Counted from the stretch's first letter, positions 7,287-16,417 are shown. The stretch is DNA of 64,000 nt from Denitratisoma oestradiolicum (GCF_902813185.1 NZ_LR778301.1:1054001-1118000), one strand, 5' to 3'. The notes: generated by a model not told the origin, from the letters alone. Numbers and translations: made by a program.

Positions 7287-8480
7287 CTATTTGTTGCTGC
7301 GCCGGTACATCCAGAAGCCTGTGGTCAGGCCCGTGACGGCGACGATGGGCAGGGCCAGCAGGTTCAGGGTGTGCCAGCCGGCGGTGCTGATCATCACGCC
7401 GGAGCTGAGGGAAGTCAGGCCCTGCACCGCGAAGACGATGAAGTCGTTGGCGCCCTGGGCCTTGGCCCTTTCCTCGGGGCGGTAGGTTTCGGTGAGCAGG
7501 GTGGTGCCGCCGATGAACAGGAAGTTCCAGCCCACGCCCAGCAGGGTCAGGGCCCACCAGAAATGCATCACCGACAGGCCGGAAAAGGCGATGGCGATGC
7601 AGGCCAGCATCAGGATGGCTCCCGTCAGCATCACCCGGCCCACACCGAAGCGGCGGATCAGGCCGCCGGTGAAGAAGGAGGGCGCGAACATGCCGATCAC
7701 ATGCCACTCGATGACGAAGGCCACCTCGCTGAAGGGATGGCGGCAGAGGTCCATGGCGATGGGGGTGGCCGTCATCAGCAGATTCATCACCCCATAGCCG
7801 GCGGTCGCCGCCAGCAGGGCCACCGCGTAGGCGGGCTGGCTCATGATTGAGCGCAGGGGGCGGCCCCGGGCCTGCTGCTCCTGGGCGGTGAGGGCGGGAA
7901 TCTCCAGCCGGCTGGCGACGAACAGGGCGATCCCGGCCATGACTGCCAGGGCCAGGTAGGTGGCGGCGAAGGGAGCCTCCATCAGGCCGCGGGTGAGCTT
8001 GCCCAGCTCCGGCCCCACCACGCCACCGGCAATGCCGCCGGCCAGGGTGAGGGAAATGGCGCGGCTTTTCCAGGGGATCGGCACCGCGTCGGCCGCCGCG
8101 AAGCGGTATTGCTGGCCGAAGGCACCGTAGATGCCGGCACCGAACAGGCCGCCGCAGAGCAGCCAGAACTGGCCCTGAAACGCCGCCTGGGCGCAGATCA
8201 GGGCGCTGACCAGGCCGATGGCCGCGCCCAGCATGAAGCCGGCCCGTCGCCCGTGGCGCTTCATGAAATAGGCCGCCGGCAGGGTGGCCAGGGCCGTGCC
8301 CACCACCAGGGCCGTGAGCGGCAGGGTGGCCAGGCGCCGGTCTCCCGCCAGGGCCAGGCCCACCAGGCTGCTGACCGCGACCAGGGTCACGCCATTGATC
8401 AGCAGCAGGGCCTGGGCCAGGGCGAGAAGGGCGATGTTGCGGGTAGGGGCGCTGGGCTTCATGGTTCTGGGGGCTGTCAT
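7287..8480 (-). CDS. MFS transporter
   Basis: A major facilitator superfamily permease of about 397 residues in the inner membrane, with about 12 hydrophobic segments. A motif A-like loop (YFMKRHGRRAGF) lies between helices 2 and 3, with a related loop (GGLIRRFGVGR) in the second half. The open frame extends to 8525, but the first 15 residues are not hydrophobic or conserved. The ATG at 8480 (MTAPRT) or the one at 8462 (MKPSAP) are more likely starts. The substrate cannot be told from sequence. It is divergent from the hemolysin III gene, and only about 90 bp separate them. A terminator lies beyond the inserted MITE downstream. Confidence 0.85.
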   Translation of the reverse strand: MTAPRTMKPSAPTRNIALLALAQALLLINGVTLVAVSSLVGLALAGDRRLATLPLTALVVGTALATLPAAYFMKRHGRRAGFMLGAAIGLVSALICAQAAFQGQFWLLCGGLFGAGIYGAFGQQYRFAAADAVPIPWKSRAISLTLAGGIAGGVVGPELGKLTRGLMEAPFAATYLALAVMAGIALFVASRLEIPALTAQEQQARGRPLRSIMSQPAYAVALLAATAGYGVMNLLMTATPIAMDLCRHPFSEVAFVIEWHVIGMFAPSFFTGGLIRRFGVGRVMLTGAILMLACIAIAFSGLSVMHFWWALTLLGVGWNFLFIGGTTLLTETYRPEERAKAQGANDFIVFAVQGLTSLSSGVMISTAGWHTLNLLALPIVAVTGLTTGFWMYRRSNK

Positions 8481-8572
8481 CGGTCGGGGGCTATCGCAGG
8501 GGCAAGTATCTCCCATTGGCCCCACCCATGAGGGGGAGGTCTCGCTATGATGGGGTGACGAGCAAGCGGGAT

Positions 8573-9202
8573 ATGACAGACGATATGAACCAGGGAGAGC
8601 GCTTCAATACCTTGAGCCATTTCATCGGCGCCCTGCTGGCGCTGACGGGGTCCGTCGTGCTGGTCATAGTGGCGGCCCAGGGCGGCGATCCCTGGAAAGT
8701 GGTGAGTGTTTCCATCTACGGCGTCACGCTGGTGTTGCTCTACAGTTTCTCCACCCTCTATCACGGTCTGACGGGGCGGGCCAAAATCATCCTGCGGGAA
8801 CTGGACCACCACAGCATCTACCTGCTCATCGCCGGCACCTATACCCCCTTCTGTTTGGTGACCCTGCGGGGTTCCTGGGGCTGGTCCCTGTTCGGGACGG
8901 TGTGGGGTCTGGCCGTGCTTGGCAGCCTGCTGGAACTGCGACCCAAGGGCGGCGCCCGGATACTGTCGGTGGTGATCTACGTCGTGATGGGCTGGGCGGC
9001 CCTGGCGGCGCTGGTGCCCCTATGGCGGACGCTGGGGCCCGCCGGCTTCACCTGGCTTGCGGCGGGCGGGCTGTTTTATACGGTGGGCATCGTCTTCTAT
9101 GCCCTCGACAGCCGACTCAAACATGCCCATGGTGTCTGGCATCTGTTCGTCATCGCCGGCAGCGCCGCCCATTACTTCACGATCCTGAGGTATGTGCTGT
9201 AA
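8573..9202 (+). CDS. Hemolysin III family (PAQR-like) membrane protein
   Basis: About 209 residues with seven predicted membrane helices. The family signatures are present: FSTLYHGL in helix 2-3, ELDHHSIYLLIAGTYTPFCL after it, and HGVWHLFVIAGSAAHYF near the C-terminus. The Ser, Asp and His residues of these motifs bind zinc in the PAQR/hemolysin III (YqfA) superfamily. Bacterial members influence membrane homeostasis; true haemolytic activity is rarely shown. The start at 8573 (MTDDMNQGERF) is preferred over the upstream ATG at 8516, whose extension is not conserved in character. Confidence 0.88.
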   Translation: MTDDMNQGERFNTLSHFIGALLALTGSVVLVIVAAQGGDPWKVVSVSIYGVTLVLLYSFSTLYHGLTGRAKIILRELDHHSIYLLIAGTYTPFCLVTLRGSWGWSLFGTVWGLAVLGSLLELRPKGGARILSVVIYVVMGWAALAALVPLWRTLGPAGFTWLAAGGLFYTVGIVFYALDSRLKHAHGVWHLFVIAGSAAHYFTILRYVL

Positions 9203-9258
9203 GCCGGATGTTCAGGGACCCTTGGCGAGGGATAGCGGCAAGCGGGCTGACGCCTTCC

Positions 9259-10473
9259 CTACGGTAGAGCCTCGTAGCCGAAGAAGTAGGGGACCGCACG
9301 CTGGTCCAGCAGCAGGCCTCCCTCGCTGGGCAGTTTCCCCAGGCGTTCGTAGTCCTGGGCCGAGAGCCGGCGGATTTTGCGGAAGTCCCGGGCGCGGCTG
9401 AACACGCCGTTGCGCCACTGGTAGACCTCGTCCAGCTTCTCCCGGTAGCTGTAGCCGTGGCGGTTGTCGTTGAAATAATCGACAAAGCGGTTGCGGCCCA
9501 GGTAGAGGGTGTTGGAGCCTTCATAGCCGGTGTTTTCTCGGCTTCTGGGATCGGTGTTGAGGAGGTAGGCCCAGTCCCCGGGGACGAAGTTCCCGGCGGC
9601 CACGCCGTCGATCTGCCTCACCAGTTTTCCCGGCTGGTCCGCGTCGGCCGGATCGAGGTCGGGTTCGAAACGCCACAGGCGCGGGGGTTCGATGTTCACC
9701 AGGGGATCGCCGTCGGCCAGTAGCCGCTCCCGCACCAGGGCGGCCCGGCCGGGCGGTGCGGTGCTACGCTCGAAGTACTGGACGATGCCCTGGGCGATGG
9801 CCAGCTTGGTGGTGGTATAGCAGCCCAGGCTGTACTTTCCCTGTTGGTCGAAGGCGTTCTGGAGGGCGGCTGCCACGGGGACATGGGGCAGGGGCGTGCC
9901 CTTGTCCCAATAGCGCTTGTTCCAGCGGGCCGGGCCGCCGTTGGGCCAGATCCAGTTGAGGTTCTCGGCCCAGGCGACGATGTTCTGCCGCAGACCGATG
10001 TGTTCCTTCAGGGCCTCCAGGTTGCAGGCGCTGCCGGCGAACTCGGTGAGGCGGCCATGTTGCATCAGGGCCAGCAGGATTTCCTTTTTCGATACCGTGA
10101 CTACCTGGCGGGACTTGCCCCCCCGTGTCGGCAGGCTGACAGTTTCCCGGCCGATGCGGAACTCGGGCCGTCGGTGGAGGCTCAGGGTATCGGTGTCCCC
10201 GGGCGGCGTGGCCAGAGTGTAGGTGAGCCGTCCCAGGTCCCGTTCCATCTGCCTGAGGATCAGGGCGGGCGCGATGTGAAGGGCCTGGAGGTAGGCTTCC
10301 ATGCCTGCTTCGACGGAATCAATTTGCGTCGGGTCGCAGGTGAAGCCAAGGCCATCCCGGGCTGCCGCAGGCAATGCCAGGAGCGACAGGAGCGCCAGGG
10401 CCAGGGCGAGTATCCGCTTGCGGCCGGGATTCCCGGGGGAGCTGAGGGCAGTGCCCGGGGCGCCGTGGTTCAA
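9259..10473 (-). CDS. Exported protein related to Bacillus-type transglutaminase (Tgl)
   Basis: About 404 residues from a TTG that overlaps the stop of the upstream radical SAM gene (TTGA), so the two are translationally coupled. A signal peptide is clear (RKRILALALALLSLLALPAAA-R). The C-terminal half follows the order of spore transglutaminase Tgl: RYW near 188, KYSLGCYTTTKLAIAQGI with Cys218, then FVPGDWAYLLNTDPRS at about 296 and GYEGSNTLYLGRNRFVDYF. In Tgl the matching blocks are FECATA, GDCLYFKNP and RGENVILLG. The Cys is kept, but the Glu before it is Gly218-adjacent G217 and the Glu of RGEN is Ser. Activity is therefore uncertain. The family link is by eye. Confidence 0.6.
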   Translation of the reverse strand: MNHGAPGTALSSPGNPGRKRILALALALLSLLALPAAARDGLGFTCDPTQIDSVEAGMEAYLQALHIAPALILRQMERDLGRLTYTLATPPGDTDTLSLHRRPEFRIGRETVSLPTRGGKSRQVVTVSKKEILLALMQHGRLTEFAGSACNLEALKEHIGLRQNIVAWAENLNWIWPNGGPARWNKRYWDKGTPLPHVPVAAALQNAFDQQGKYSLGCYTTTKLAIAQGIVQYFERSTAPPGRAALVRERLLADGDPLVNIEPPRLWRFEPDLDPADADQPGKLVRQIDGVAAGNFVPGDWAYLLNTDPRSRENTGYEGSNTLYLGRNRFVDYFNDNRHGYSYREKLDEVYQWRNGVFSRARDFRKIRRLSAQDYERLGKLPSEGGLLLDQRAVPYFFGYEALP

Positions 10474-11981
10474 CTGGCGGTTGGCGCGGCCAACTGGCGT
10501 TCGAGGATTTCCATGGTGGCACGGCCCACATAGTCGTCGGCGGCGCCCCGGCTGGCGAAGGCTTCGAGATAGGCGCGGCCGATCATGCGCCCCAGGGGGC
10601 GGGGGTTGTAGAGCAGCTTCTTGATGAGGAAGGGATTGAGGGTGAGGGGGTTGTAATCCGCCGGCAGGTAGCCCTCTGCGATCAGCCGTTGCTCGATGGG
10701 AGTTTCTGGCTGTACGCCGATGAAAAAGATGAAGGGCAGCACATTCTCCCGGCCGAAGAGTTGGTAGAGCTCGCGGATGTGGGCGATGGTGGCCTGGAGC
10801 GTTTCGGAGGTCTCGCCTGGGGCGTTGAGGGGCATGTAGAGCTTGACCTTCTGGTCCCGGTGGCCGGCCTCCTTGAACAGGCGGAAGGCCTCCATCTGCT
10901 GATCCAGCTTGTAGCCCAGGGTGAGGCTGTCGATCACTTCCTGGGTGCCGGTGAAGGACAGATCGATGCTTTCCAGCCCGCTTTGCAGCATTTTCCCGGC
11001 GAGGTCGGGGGTCAGGTGGTTGAGCCGCAGATAGCCGGTCCAGCGCACCTGGACCTGGCGCGCGATCATTTCGTCGAGGATGGCTTCCACGTGCCGGGTG
11101 CTGCGCTTGGTGGAGCAGAACTGGGCATCGGTGAACCAGATGTGCTGGACGCCATAGACCTTGTTCAGGGTCTCCACCTCTTTGGCTACCTCCAGGGGGT
11201 CCCGGTAGCGCTGACGGTCCCCCTCGATCTTGTTGTAGAGGCAGAAATGGCACTGGAAGGGACAGCCGCGCTTGGTATGGACGCCGATGGCGCCGCCCAG
11301 GTAGTCGCGAAAGCCCGGGAAGATGGATTCGATGTAGCCGAAATCCACGGCAGTCAGCCGGGCCAGGTCGAAGTTTTCCTCGGCCGGCTGATGGGTCAGT
11401 ACGCCGGCGCTATCCTTGTACCAGTGATGGCCGGCAGGGGCGGTATAGCCATCCACGATGGAAAGCATGGCCTCCTCGCCCTCGCCGACTACAACGACGG
11501 TGTCGGGCGGGCATTTCCGGGCCACGTATTTGCCGAAGATCGATACCGCGGTACCCCCCACCACGAGTCGGGCTTCGGGCAGCAGCCGGCGCGCCAGGCG
11601 CAGGAAGCCGAAGTTGCGCAGCCGCGCCGCGCCGTAGTCCCAGATGATGCCGATGGCGTCCCAGGCCGCCCGGGCCTTGCGCCACAGGCTGCCGGAGTGG
11701 TCGTAGTTCATCACCACTTCCAGGGCGTCGTTTTCCGGATGGGGACCGAAGGTCTGCATGTTGCGCCAGGAGAAGGCCACCACGTCCGGCCGCAGTTCCA
11801 GCAGGCGCTGCTTCAGCCGGGCCTGACGCTGGCCCGGCTCGACCAGTGCCAAGTCGAGGATCTCCTGGTGCAGTTCGGGTCGCTGCTTGTGGATAAAGTC
11901 GGCCAGATACACCACGCCACCGGGCCATATCTTCCACACGGGCAGGCGTACATACAGGATGGTGCGAACGCTTCTTGTCAT
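10470..11981 (-). CDS. B12-binding domain radical SAM protein
   Basis: This 503-residue enzyme has an N-terminal cobalamin-binding-type Rossmann domain (residues about 5-180, with LVVGGTAVS and VVVVGEGEEAM). The radical SAM core follows, with its iron-sulfur cluster ligands in KRGCPFQCHFC (C240, C244, C247). A C-terminal helical region holds ALYLFGREN-like and LIAEGYLPADYNP segments. Members of this class use cobalamin and S-adenosylmethionine for methylations or ring changes; the substrate is not identifiable. No DxHxxG motif is seen in the B12 domain, so base-off binding is unlikely. It forms a two-gene unit with the overlapping exported Tgl-like protein. Confidence 0.85.
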   Translation of the reverse strand: MTRSVRTILYVRLPVWKIWPGGVVYLADFIHKQRPELHQEILDLALVEPGQRQARLKQRLLELRPDVVAFSWRNMQTFGPHPENDALEVVMNYDHSGSLWRKARAAWDAIGIIWDYGAARLRNFGFLRLARRLLPEARLVVGGTAVSIFGKYVARKCPPDTVVVVGEGEEAMLSIVDGYTAPAGHHWYKDSAGVLTHQPAEENFDLARLTAVDFGYIESIFPGFRDYLGGAIGVHTKRGCPFQCHFCLYNKIEGDRQRYRDPLEVAKEVETLNKVYGVQHIWFTDAQFCSTKRSTRHVEAILDEMIARQVQVRWTGYLRLNHLTPDLAGKMLQSGLESIDLSFTGTQEVIDSLTLGYKLDQQMEAFRLFKEAGHRDQKVKLYMPLNAPGETSETLQATIAHIRELYQLFGRENVLPFIFFIGVQPETPIEQRLIAEGYLPADYNPLTLNPFLIKKLLYNPRPLGRMIGRAYLEAFASRGAADDYVGRATMEILERQLAAPTAS

Positions 11982-12082
11982 GGGGGGAGTCTATTCAGTT
12001 CGATGGCCGGCCGTCCAGTGCCCATTCACCCCATGGCCAGGGCAACTGCGTTTCTGGGGCGTCCCCATGGGACAATACGCCC

Positions 12083-12388
12083 ATGAGCGCATGCAAGGAC
12101 AACAATGAAGAGATCGGAACCACGGCCATATCGTGCTCGGACTGTGCAGCCTGCTGCTGTCGGCTGGAGGTCTTGCTGATCGGCGATGATGGGGTTCCGG
12201 ACCAATTCACCGTCGAGAACCGGTGGGGGGGCTGGGTGATGCGGCGCTTGGAAGATGGCTGGTGCGCGGCCCTGGATCGTACCACCATGGGCTGTACCAT
12301 CTACGAGCAGCGGCCGGACATCTGCCGCGATTTTCCGATGGGAGGCGAGGATTGTCTCGAGCAACGCTCGCGGCCGGTGCGGTGGTGA
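12083..12388 (+). CDS. YkgJ family cysteine cluster protein
   Basis: About 101 residues. The cysteine cluster CSDCAACCCRLEVLL near the N-terminus and GWCAALDRTTMGCTIYEQRPDICRDF further on form the zinc- or iron-chelating domain of the YkgJ (UPF0153) family. The role is not established; a metallochaperone or metal-centre protein is usual speculation. The start MSACKDNNEE at 12083 is chosen over the longer frame at 11975, which would overlap the divergent radical SAM gene. A second small gene follows 2 bp after the stop. Confidence 0.85.
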   Translation: MSACKDNNEEIGTTAISCSDCAACCCRLEVLLIGDDGVPDQFTVENRWGGWVMRRLEDGWCAALDRTTMGCTIYEQRPDICRDFPMGGEDCLEQRSRPVRW

Positions 12389-12390
12389 TA

Positions 12391-12603
12391 ATGAGTGAAA
12401 AGCCCATGACTTACGAAGAATATCTCGACGAGGTGACCACCTTGATCACCGAGAAATATGGCCTCGACGACGAGGCGGCGATCCAGATGGTGATGCGCGC
12501 CCAGGACGACGAATTCTTTGTCGGACACGACGATGATCCGGCTATCCGCATCCTGGAGCGGGCTCACCAGGATGCCCGGACTGTTTTCAAGAAATACAAG
12601 TAA
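12391..12603 (+). CDS. Small acidic hypothetical protein
   Basis: A 70-residue acidic, helical protein (MSEKPMTYEEYLDEVTTLI...). It begins 2 bases after the stop of the YkgJ gene, so the two are almost certainly co-transcribed. No signal peptide, cysteines or catalytic motif are visible. The duplicated acidic pattern DDEAAIQMV / HDDDPAIRI is its only notable feature. Function unknown. Confidence 0.7.
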   Translation: MSEKPMTYEEYLDEVTTLITEKYGLDDEAAIQMVMRAQDDEFFVGHDDDPAIRILERAHQDARTVFKKYK

Positions 12604-12688
12604 CAAGCCCGTGGGTGGCGGCATTGCGCCAGCTACCTCGGTTTTCGAAGCATTCCATCCGGCCCTCGGGGCCATACCAGGAGGCCTC

Positions 12689-12874
12689 TTGGCTAAACCC
12701 AACTATCAATTCGAAAAACGCCAGAGGGATTTGGCAAAGAAGAACAAGCAGGAAGAAAAGCGCCGTCAGAAACTCGCGGGCAAGGCCGCCGCTGATGGGG
12801 CGCCGAATCCTCCTTCCACTGACGATGGTGCGGCTCCCCTATCCCCGGACGGTGAGGCTCCTGCGGAAGTCTGA
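12689..12874 (+). CDS. Small charged hypothetical protein
   Basis: About 61 residues starting at a TTG that has a strong AGGAGG at 12679-12684. The N-terminus AKPNYQFEKRQRDLAKKNKQEEKRRQK is a highly basic coiled-coil-like stretch found in a widespread family of short proteobacterial proteins of unknown function. The tail is acidic and Pro/Ala-rich. The frame is open upstream to 12518, but that extension overlaps the preceding gene in a different frame and is not plausible. Confidence 0.65.
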   Translation: MAKPNYQFEKRQRDLAKKNKQEEKRRQKLAGKAAADGAPNPPSTDDGAAPLSPDGEAPAEV

Positions 12875-13024
12875 AGGTGGCTGCTACGTCCTCCTGCTCG
12901 CTTGCTGAATGGCCTGCCTGGAGGTCAGGAGGGGTTCCGCATATTTGTCTGTAATGCCTCGCGTAGCGGCCTATACTGAAATCGCATCAGGCATTCGCCG
13001 CTGCATATCGCGAGGAGCAGGATC

Positions 13025-13168
13025 ATGGGCAAGGCCAGGCAAAGCAACAAGGAAGCGAAGAAGCAGCCCCTTTTGACACCCAAGGAAAAGAAGCACGCGA
13101 AGCACGTCAAGAAGCATGCGCACGACGAGCATGCGCAGGATGTCGTTCATACCTTGATCGTCCGTTGA
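13025..13168 (+). CDS. 47-residue Lys/His-rich small protein
   Basis: ATG at 13025 follows a good GAGGAG and opens a 47-codon frame (MGKARQSNKEAKKQPLLTP...HTLIVR). It is extremely basic, with 11 Lys and 7 His, including KKHAKHVKKHAHDEHAQD. Similar Lys-rich miniproteins with the MGKARQSNKE start are, to my knowledge, recurrent in betaproteobacteria. A nucleic-acid- or metal-binding role is possible but unproven. It lies alone between convergent genes. Confidence 0.65.
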   Translation: MGKARQSNKEAKKQPLLTPKEKKHAKHVKKHAHDEHAQDVVHTLIVR

Positions 13169-13216
13169 GCTTTTTCGAGTGCCCATGAGCCGCTTGCTTT
13201 TATGGGCGGGCGGTTC

Positions 13217-14416
13217 TCATTCCGAGCGCAGGGCCTCCAGTGGGTCCAGCAGGGCGGCCCGGCGGGCGGGTAGGACGCCGGCTGCCAGGCCGACGCTGAC
13301 CGCCATCAGTTCGGCGGCCAGGGCATAGGACCAGGGAGTCTCCAGGGGCAGGGCGGGCAGGGCCAGCTTCAGTACCAGGGCCAGAGCCCATCCCAGGCCG
13401 AGTCCGACTGCGCCTCCCAGGCCGGCCAGCACCGCCGCTTCGCCCAGGAAGATCAGCAGGATGCGCTGTCGGGTGGCGCCGATGGCCCTTAGCAGGCCGA
13501 TTTCCGCGGTGCGCTCGGAAACGGCGATGGTGAGGATGGTGAGAATGCCGATGCCCCCCACCAGCAGGGAGATGCCGCCGATGGCGGCCACGGCGAAGGT
13601 GATGGCGTCGAGGATGGTGCCGAAGGTTTCCAGCATTTTCTGCTGGGGGGTGACCGTGTAGTCCTCCCGGCCATGGCGGGCCGAGAGCACAGCACGGATG
13701 CCGGCCTCCACCTCCGCCAGGGGGGCGGTGGGCTCGTAGGTGAGATGAATCTCCATCAGGCTTTCCCGGTTGAACATCTCCAGAGCCCGGCCCACCGGGA
13801 TGTACACCGTGTCGTCCAGGTCCAGGCCCAGCACCTGGCCCTTGGCTTCCATCACCCCCACCACCCGGTAGCGTTCGCCCCCCACCCGCAGGCGGGTCCC
13901 CAGGGGATTGTTTTCCCCGTAGAGTTCCCGCGCCACCTTGGCCCCTAACACCACCATGGCCCGGGCGCTGCGGGGGTCGTCGTCGGGCAGGAATTCGCCG
14001 CTGCTGACCTGCATCCGCATCACTTGTTCCATGGCGTGGCTGACGCCGTAGATCATCACGCGCCGGCTCTTGCCCTCGAACTCCACGTCGCCGTTGCCCT
14101 GCACCGTGGGGTCGGTGGCCAACACATGGGGGGCGCGGCGCAGGGCCAGGGCGTCGTCGATGGAGAGGGGGCGCACGGTGTTGATGGCGCCGATGGGGCC
14201 GCCCCGGGTGTCCGTATGGCCGGGGGTGATGCCGATGATGTTGGTGCCGAACTGGGTGAATTCGTCAATGACAAAACTGTGCAGGCCCCGGCCGATGCTG
14301 GTGAGCAGGATCACCGCGGTGATGCCGATGGCGATGCCCAGGGCCGAGAGGAAGGTGCGCAGGCGGTGGGCGGTGAGGGACTGCCAGGCGAAGCGGAGGA
14401 AGTCGGCGGTAAGCAT
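13217..14416 (-). CDS. ABC transporter permease (MacB/FtsX type)
   Basis: A 399-residue inner-membrane protein. An N-terminal helix (FLSALGIAIGITAVILLTSIG) precedes a large periplasmic MacB-PCD domain (about residues 45-240), and three C-terminal helices form the FtsX-like permease domain (FAVAAIGGISLLVGGIGILTILTIAVSERTAEIGLLRAIGATRQRIL). Its ATG shares one base with the stop of the upstream permease gene (TGATG), indicating coupling. With its twin it would form a heterodimeric mechanotransmission ABC pump working with the ATPase and adaptor encoded upstream. The longer reading frame to 15100 is an artefact of overlap. Confidence 0.9.
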   Translation of the reverse strand: MLTADFLRFAWQSLTAHRLRTFLSALGIAIGITAVILLTSIGRGLHSFVIDEFTQFGTNIIGITPGHTDTRGGPIGAINTVRPLSIDDALALRRAPHVLATDPTVQGNGDVEFEGKSRRVMIYGVSHAMEQVMRMQVSSGEFLPDDDPRSARAMVVLGAKVARELYGENNPLGTRLRVGGERYRVVGVMEAKGQVLGLDLDDTVYIPVGRALEMFNRESLMEIHLTYEPTAPLAEVEAGIRAVLSARHGREDYTVTPQQKMLETFGTILDAITFAVAAIGGISLLVGGIGILTILTIAVSERTAEIGLLRAIGATRQRILLIFLGEAAVLAGLGGAVGLGLGWALALVLKLALPALPLETPWSYALAAELMAVSVGLAAGVLPARRAALLDPLEALRSE

Positions 14417-15627
14417 CAGCGTCTCGACGACAGGGCCAGCACGGGATCGAGACGGGCCGCCTTGCGGGCCGGCGCCACCGAGAACAGGATGGCGGTGACC
14501 AGGGCCGTGAGGGGCGCGGCCACCAGGGCCCACCAGGGGGCGGCGACGGGAATGGCCGGATAGAGCTCGGCCATGACCCATTCCCCCAGTCGGCCCACGG
14601 CCAGCCCGGCCCCGGCCCCCCCCAGGGCCAGCAGCACGGCCTCGGTGACGAAGAGCAGGCGGATTTGCCGGCCGGTGGCGCCCAGGGCCTTCAACAGGCC
14701 GATCTCCCGCTTGCGCTGGGTGACGGAAATCAGCATCACATTCATGATCAGGATGCCCGCCACCGACAGGCTGATGGCGGCGATGCCGCCCACAGCCAGG
14801 GTGAGCGCCCCCAGGATGCGGTCGAAGGTGGACAGCACCGCGTCCTGGGTCAGCACCGTCACATCCCGCTCTCCTTCGTGGCGCTGGCGCAGGATTTCCA
14901 GTACGTCGGCCTTGGCATCTGCCACCTGGGCCCGGGACTTGGCCTCCACCAGCACCCGGAACAGGGCCTCGCTGTTGAACAGGGCCTGGGCCGCGGCCAC
15001 CGGCACGATCACGATCTCGTCGGTATTGAAGCCCAGGGACTGGCCCTGACCTGCCAGGACGCCGACCACCCGGAAACGCCGGTCGCCGATGCGCAGCCAT
15101 TCACCCACGGCGGCCTGGCCGCCGAACAGCTCGGACTTGATTTTGGCGCCGATGACGCAGACCGGCTGGGCGTGATGGGGGTCACCCTCGGGGAGGAACT
15201 TGCCCTGGGCCATGTCCATCTGTCGCACGCTGATGAATTCGGCGGTGGAGCCCAGCACGGCGGTCTCCCGGCTACGGGCATTCACATGGACGTCGCCGGT
15301 GCCCACGATCAGGGGGGCCACCTTGCGCACCCCATGGCTGCGGGTCAGGGCCTGGGCGTCATCCAGGGTCAGCATGCGCGGAGTCTTGCCTACCAGGAAG
15401 CCGGGAATGCCTCCGGCGGTCTCGGCCCGGCCGGGCAACACGATCAGCAGATTGGCCCCCAGGCCGCTGAACTGTTGCAGCACGTAGCGCCGGGCACCCT
15501 CGCCCAGGGCCGTCACCACCAGCACCGCTGCCACGCCTATGCCCATGGCCAGCAGGATCAGCAGGGTACGGCCCCGGTTGCCCCGCACCACCTGCCAGGC
15601 GAAGTCAAACAGGTCAGCCGGACGCAT
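14416..15627 (-). CDS. ABC transporter permease (MacB/FtsX type)
   Basis: A 403-residue paralogue of the next gene with the same plan: first helix LLILLAMGIGVAAVLVVTALGEG, a periplasmic domain, and a C-terminal three-helix FtsX domain (TLAVGGIAAISLSVAGILIMNVMLISVTQRKREIGLLKALGATGRQI). The ERTAEIGLLRA/QRKREIGLLKA segments are the coupling helices that contact the ATPase. About 100 bp separate it from the ATPase gene. The substrate of this four-gene pump is unknown; relatives export macrolides, peptides or lipoproteins. Confidence 0.9.
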   Translation of the reverse strand: MRPADLFDFAWQVVRGNRGRTLLILLAMGIGVAAVLVVTALGEGARRYVLQQFSGLGANLLIVLPGRAETAGGIPGFLVGKTPRMLTLDDAQALTRSHGVRKVAPLIVGTGDVHVNARSRETAVLGSTAEFISVRQMDMAQGKFLPEGDPHHAQPVCVIGAKIKSELFGGQAAVGEWLRIGDRRFRVVGVLAGQGQSLGFNTDEIVIVPVAAAQALFNSEALFRVLVEAKSRAQVADAKADVLEILRQRHEGERDVTVLTQDAVLSTFDRILGALTLAVGGIAAISLSVAGILIMNVMLISVTQRKREIGLLKALGATGRQIRLLFVTEAVLLALGGAGAGLAVGRLGEWVMAELYPAIPVAAPWWALVAAPLTALVTAILFSVAPARKAARLDPVLALSSRR

Positions 15628-15729
15628 TGAGTGTCAGCCTTTGTTACCGTGAAAGGCGCGCTGCGACTTCACGAAGTGCCCCTCGCCCGCGTGCGGGATA
15701 GGAGTTGTGGGGGGAGGGCAGGTGCACGG

Positions 15730-16404
15730 TCACGTCCGATCGTCGGACACCAGTGCGCCATCCACCATGCGCAGGCGGCGTTTGGCGCGGGCGCCCAGTT
15801 CGGTGTCGTGGGTCACCACCACCAGGGTGCCGCCGGCGGCGTGGAGAGCCTCCAGCAGGGCCATCACTTCCTGGCCGGTGTGGCGGTCCAGATTGCCCGT
15901 GGGTTCGTCGGCCAGGATCACACCGGGCCCCATGGACATGGCTCGGGCGATGGCGACCCGCTGGCACTGGCCACCGGAAAGCTGGTCGGGGCGGTGCCGG
16001 GCGCGGTTTTCCAGACCGTAGTCAGCCAGCAGGATCGCCAGGCGCCGCTGCCTTTCTTCCGGAGGAGTGCCGGCCAGGACCATGGGCAGCTCGATGTTCT
16101 GGGCCGCTGTGAGGCGGGGGATCAGGTGAAAGAACTGGAATACGAAGCCGATTTTTTCCCGCCGCACCTGGGCCAGTTCGTCATCGGAGAGGCCGGTCAC
16201 ATCCCGGCCATCCAGGGTGTAGCGACCCCCGTTGGGCCGGTCCAGCAGGCCCAGTACATTGAGCAGAGAGGATTTGCCGGAGCCCGAGGGGCCCATGATC
16301 GAGAGGTATTCCCCGGCGCTGATGCTGAGGTCCACTCCGCGCAAGGCATGGACCTCCTCGTCACCCACATGGAACACGCGCCGGATGCCGGAGAGCTGGA
16401 TCAT
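15730..16404 (-). CDS. ABC transporter ATP-binding protein (MacB/LolD type)
   Basis: A 224-residue ATPase starting at [28 protein letters not shown]. All nucleotide-binding motifs are intact: Walker [10 protein letters not shown], signature [14 protein letters not shown], Walker [13 protein letters not shown], and the switch His in VVVTHD. The [11 protein letters not shown] start and short length place it with the MacB/LolD/FtsE group that powers FtsX-type permeases. It starts 13 bp after the adaptor gene. The open frame extends to 16578 inside that adaptor gene, but the added residues are not conserved in type. Confidence 0.92.
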   Translation of the reverse strand: MIQLSGIRRVFHVGDEEVHALRGVDLSISAGEYLSIMGPSGSGKSSLLNVLGLLDRPNGGRYTLDGRDVTGLSDDELAQVRREKIGFVFQFFHLIPRLTAAQNIELPMVLAGTPPEERQRRLAILLADYGLENRARHRPDQLSGGQCQRVAIARAMSMGPGVILADEPTGNLDRHTGQEVMALLEALHAAGGTLVVVTHDTELGARAKRRLRMVDGALVSDDRT

Positions 16405-16417
16405 CGGGCAGGGCTGT

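Noticed and set aside
10474..11253. Long minus-strand open frame extending the Tgl-like protein to 664 residues
   Set aside because: Its first 260 residues are an out-of-frame reading of the radical SAM gene and show Pro/Arg/Gly-rich shadow composition; the signal peptide starts only near 10473.
14417..15100. Upstream extension of the second ABC permease
   Set aside because: It lies wholly within the other permease gene in a different frame and has low-complexity Gly/Arg/Pro composition; the ATG at 14416 gives the family N-terminus.
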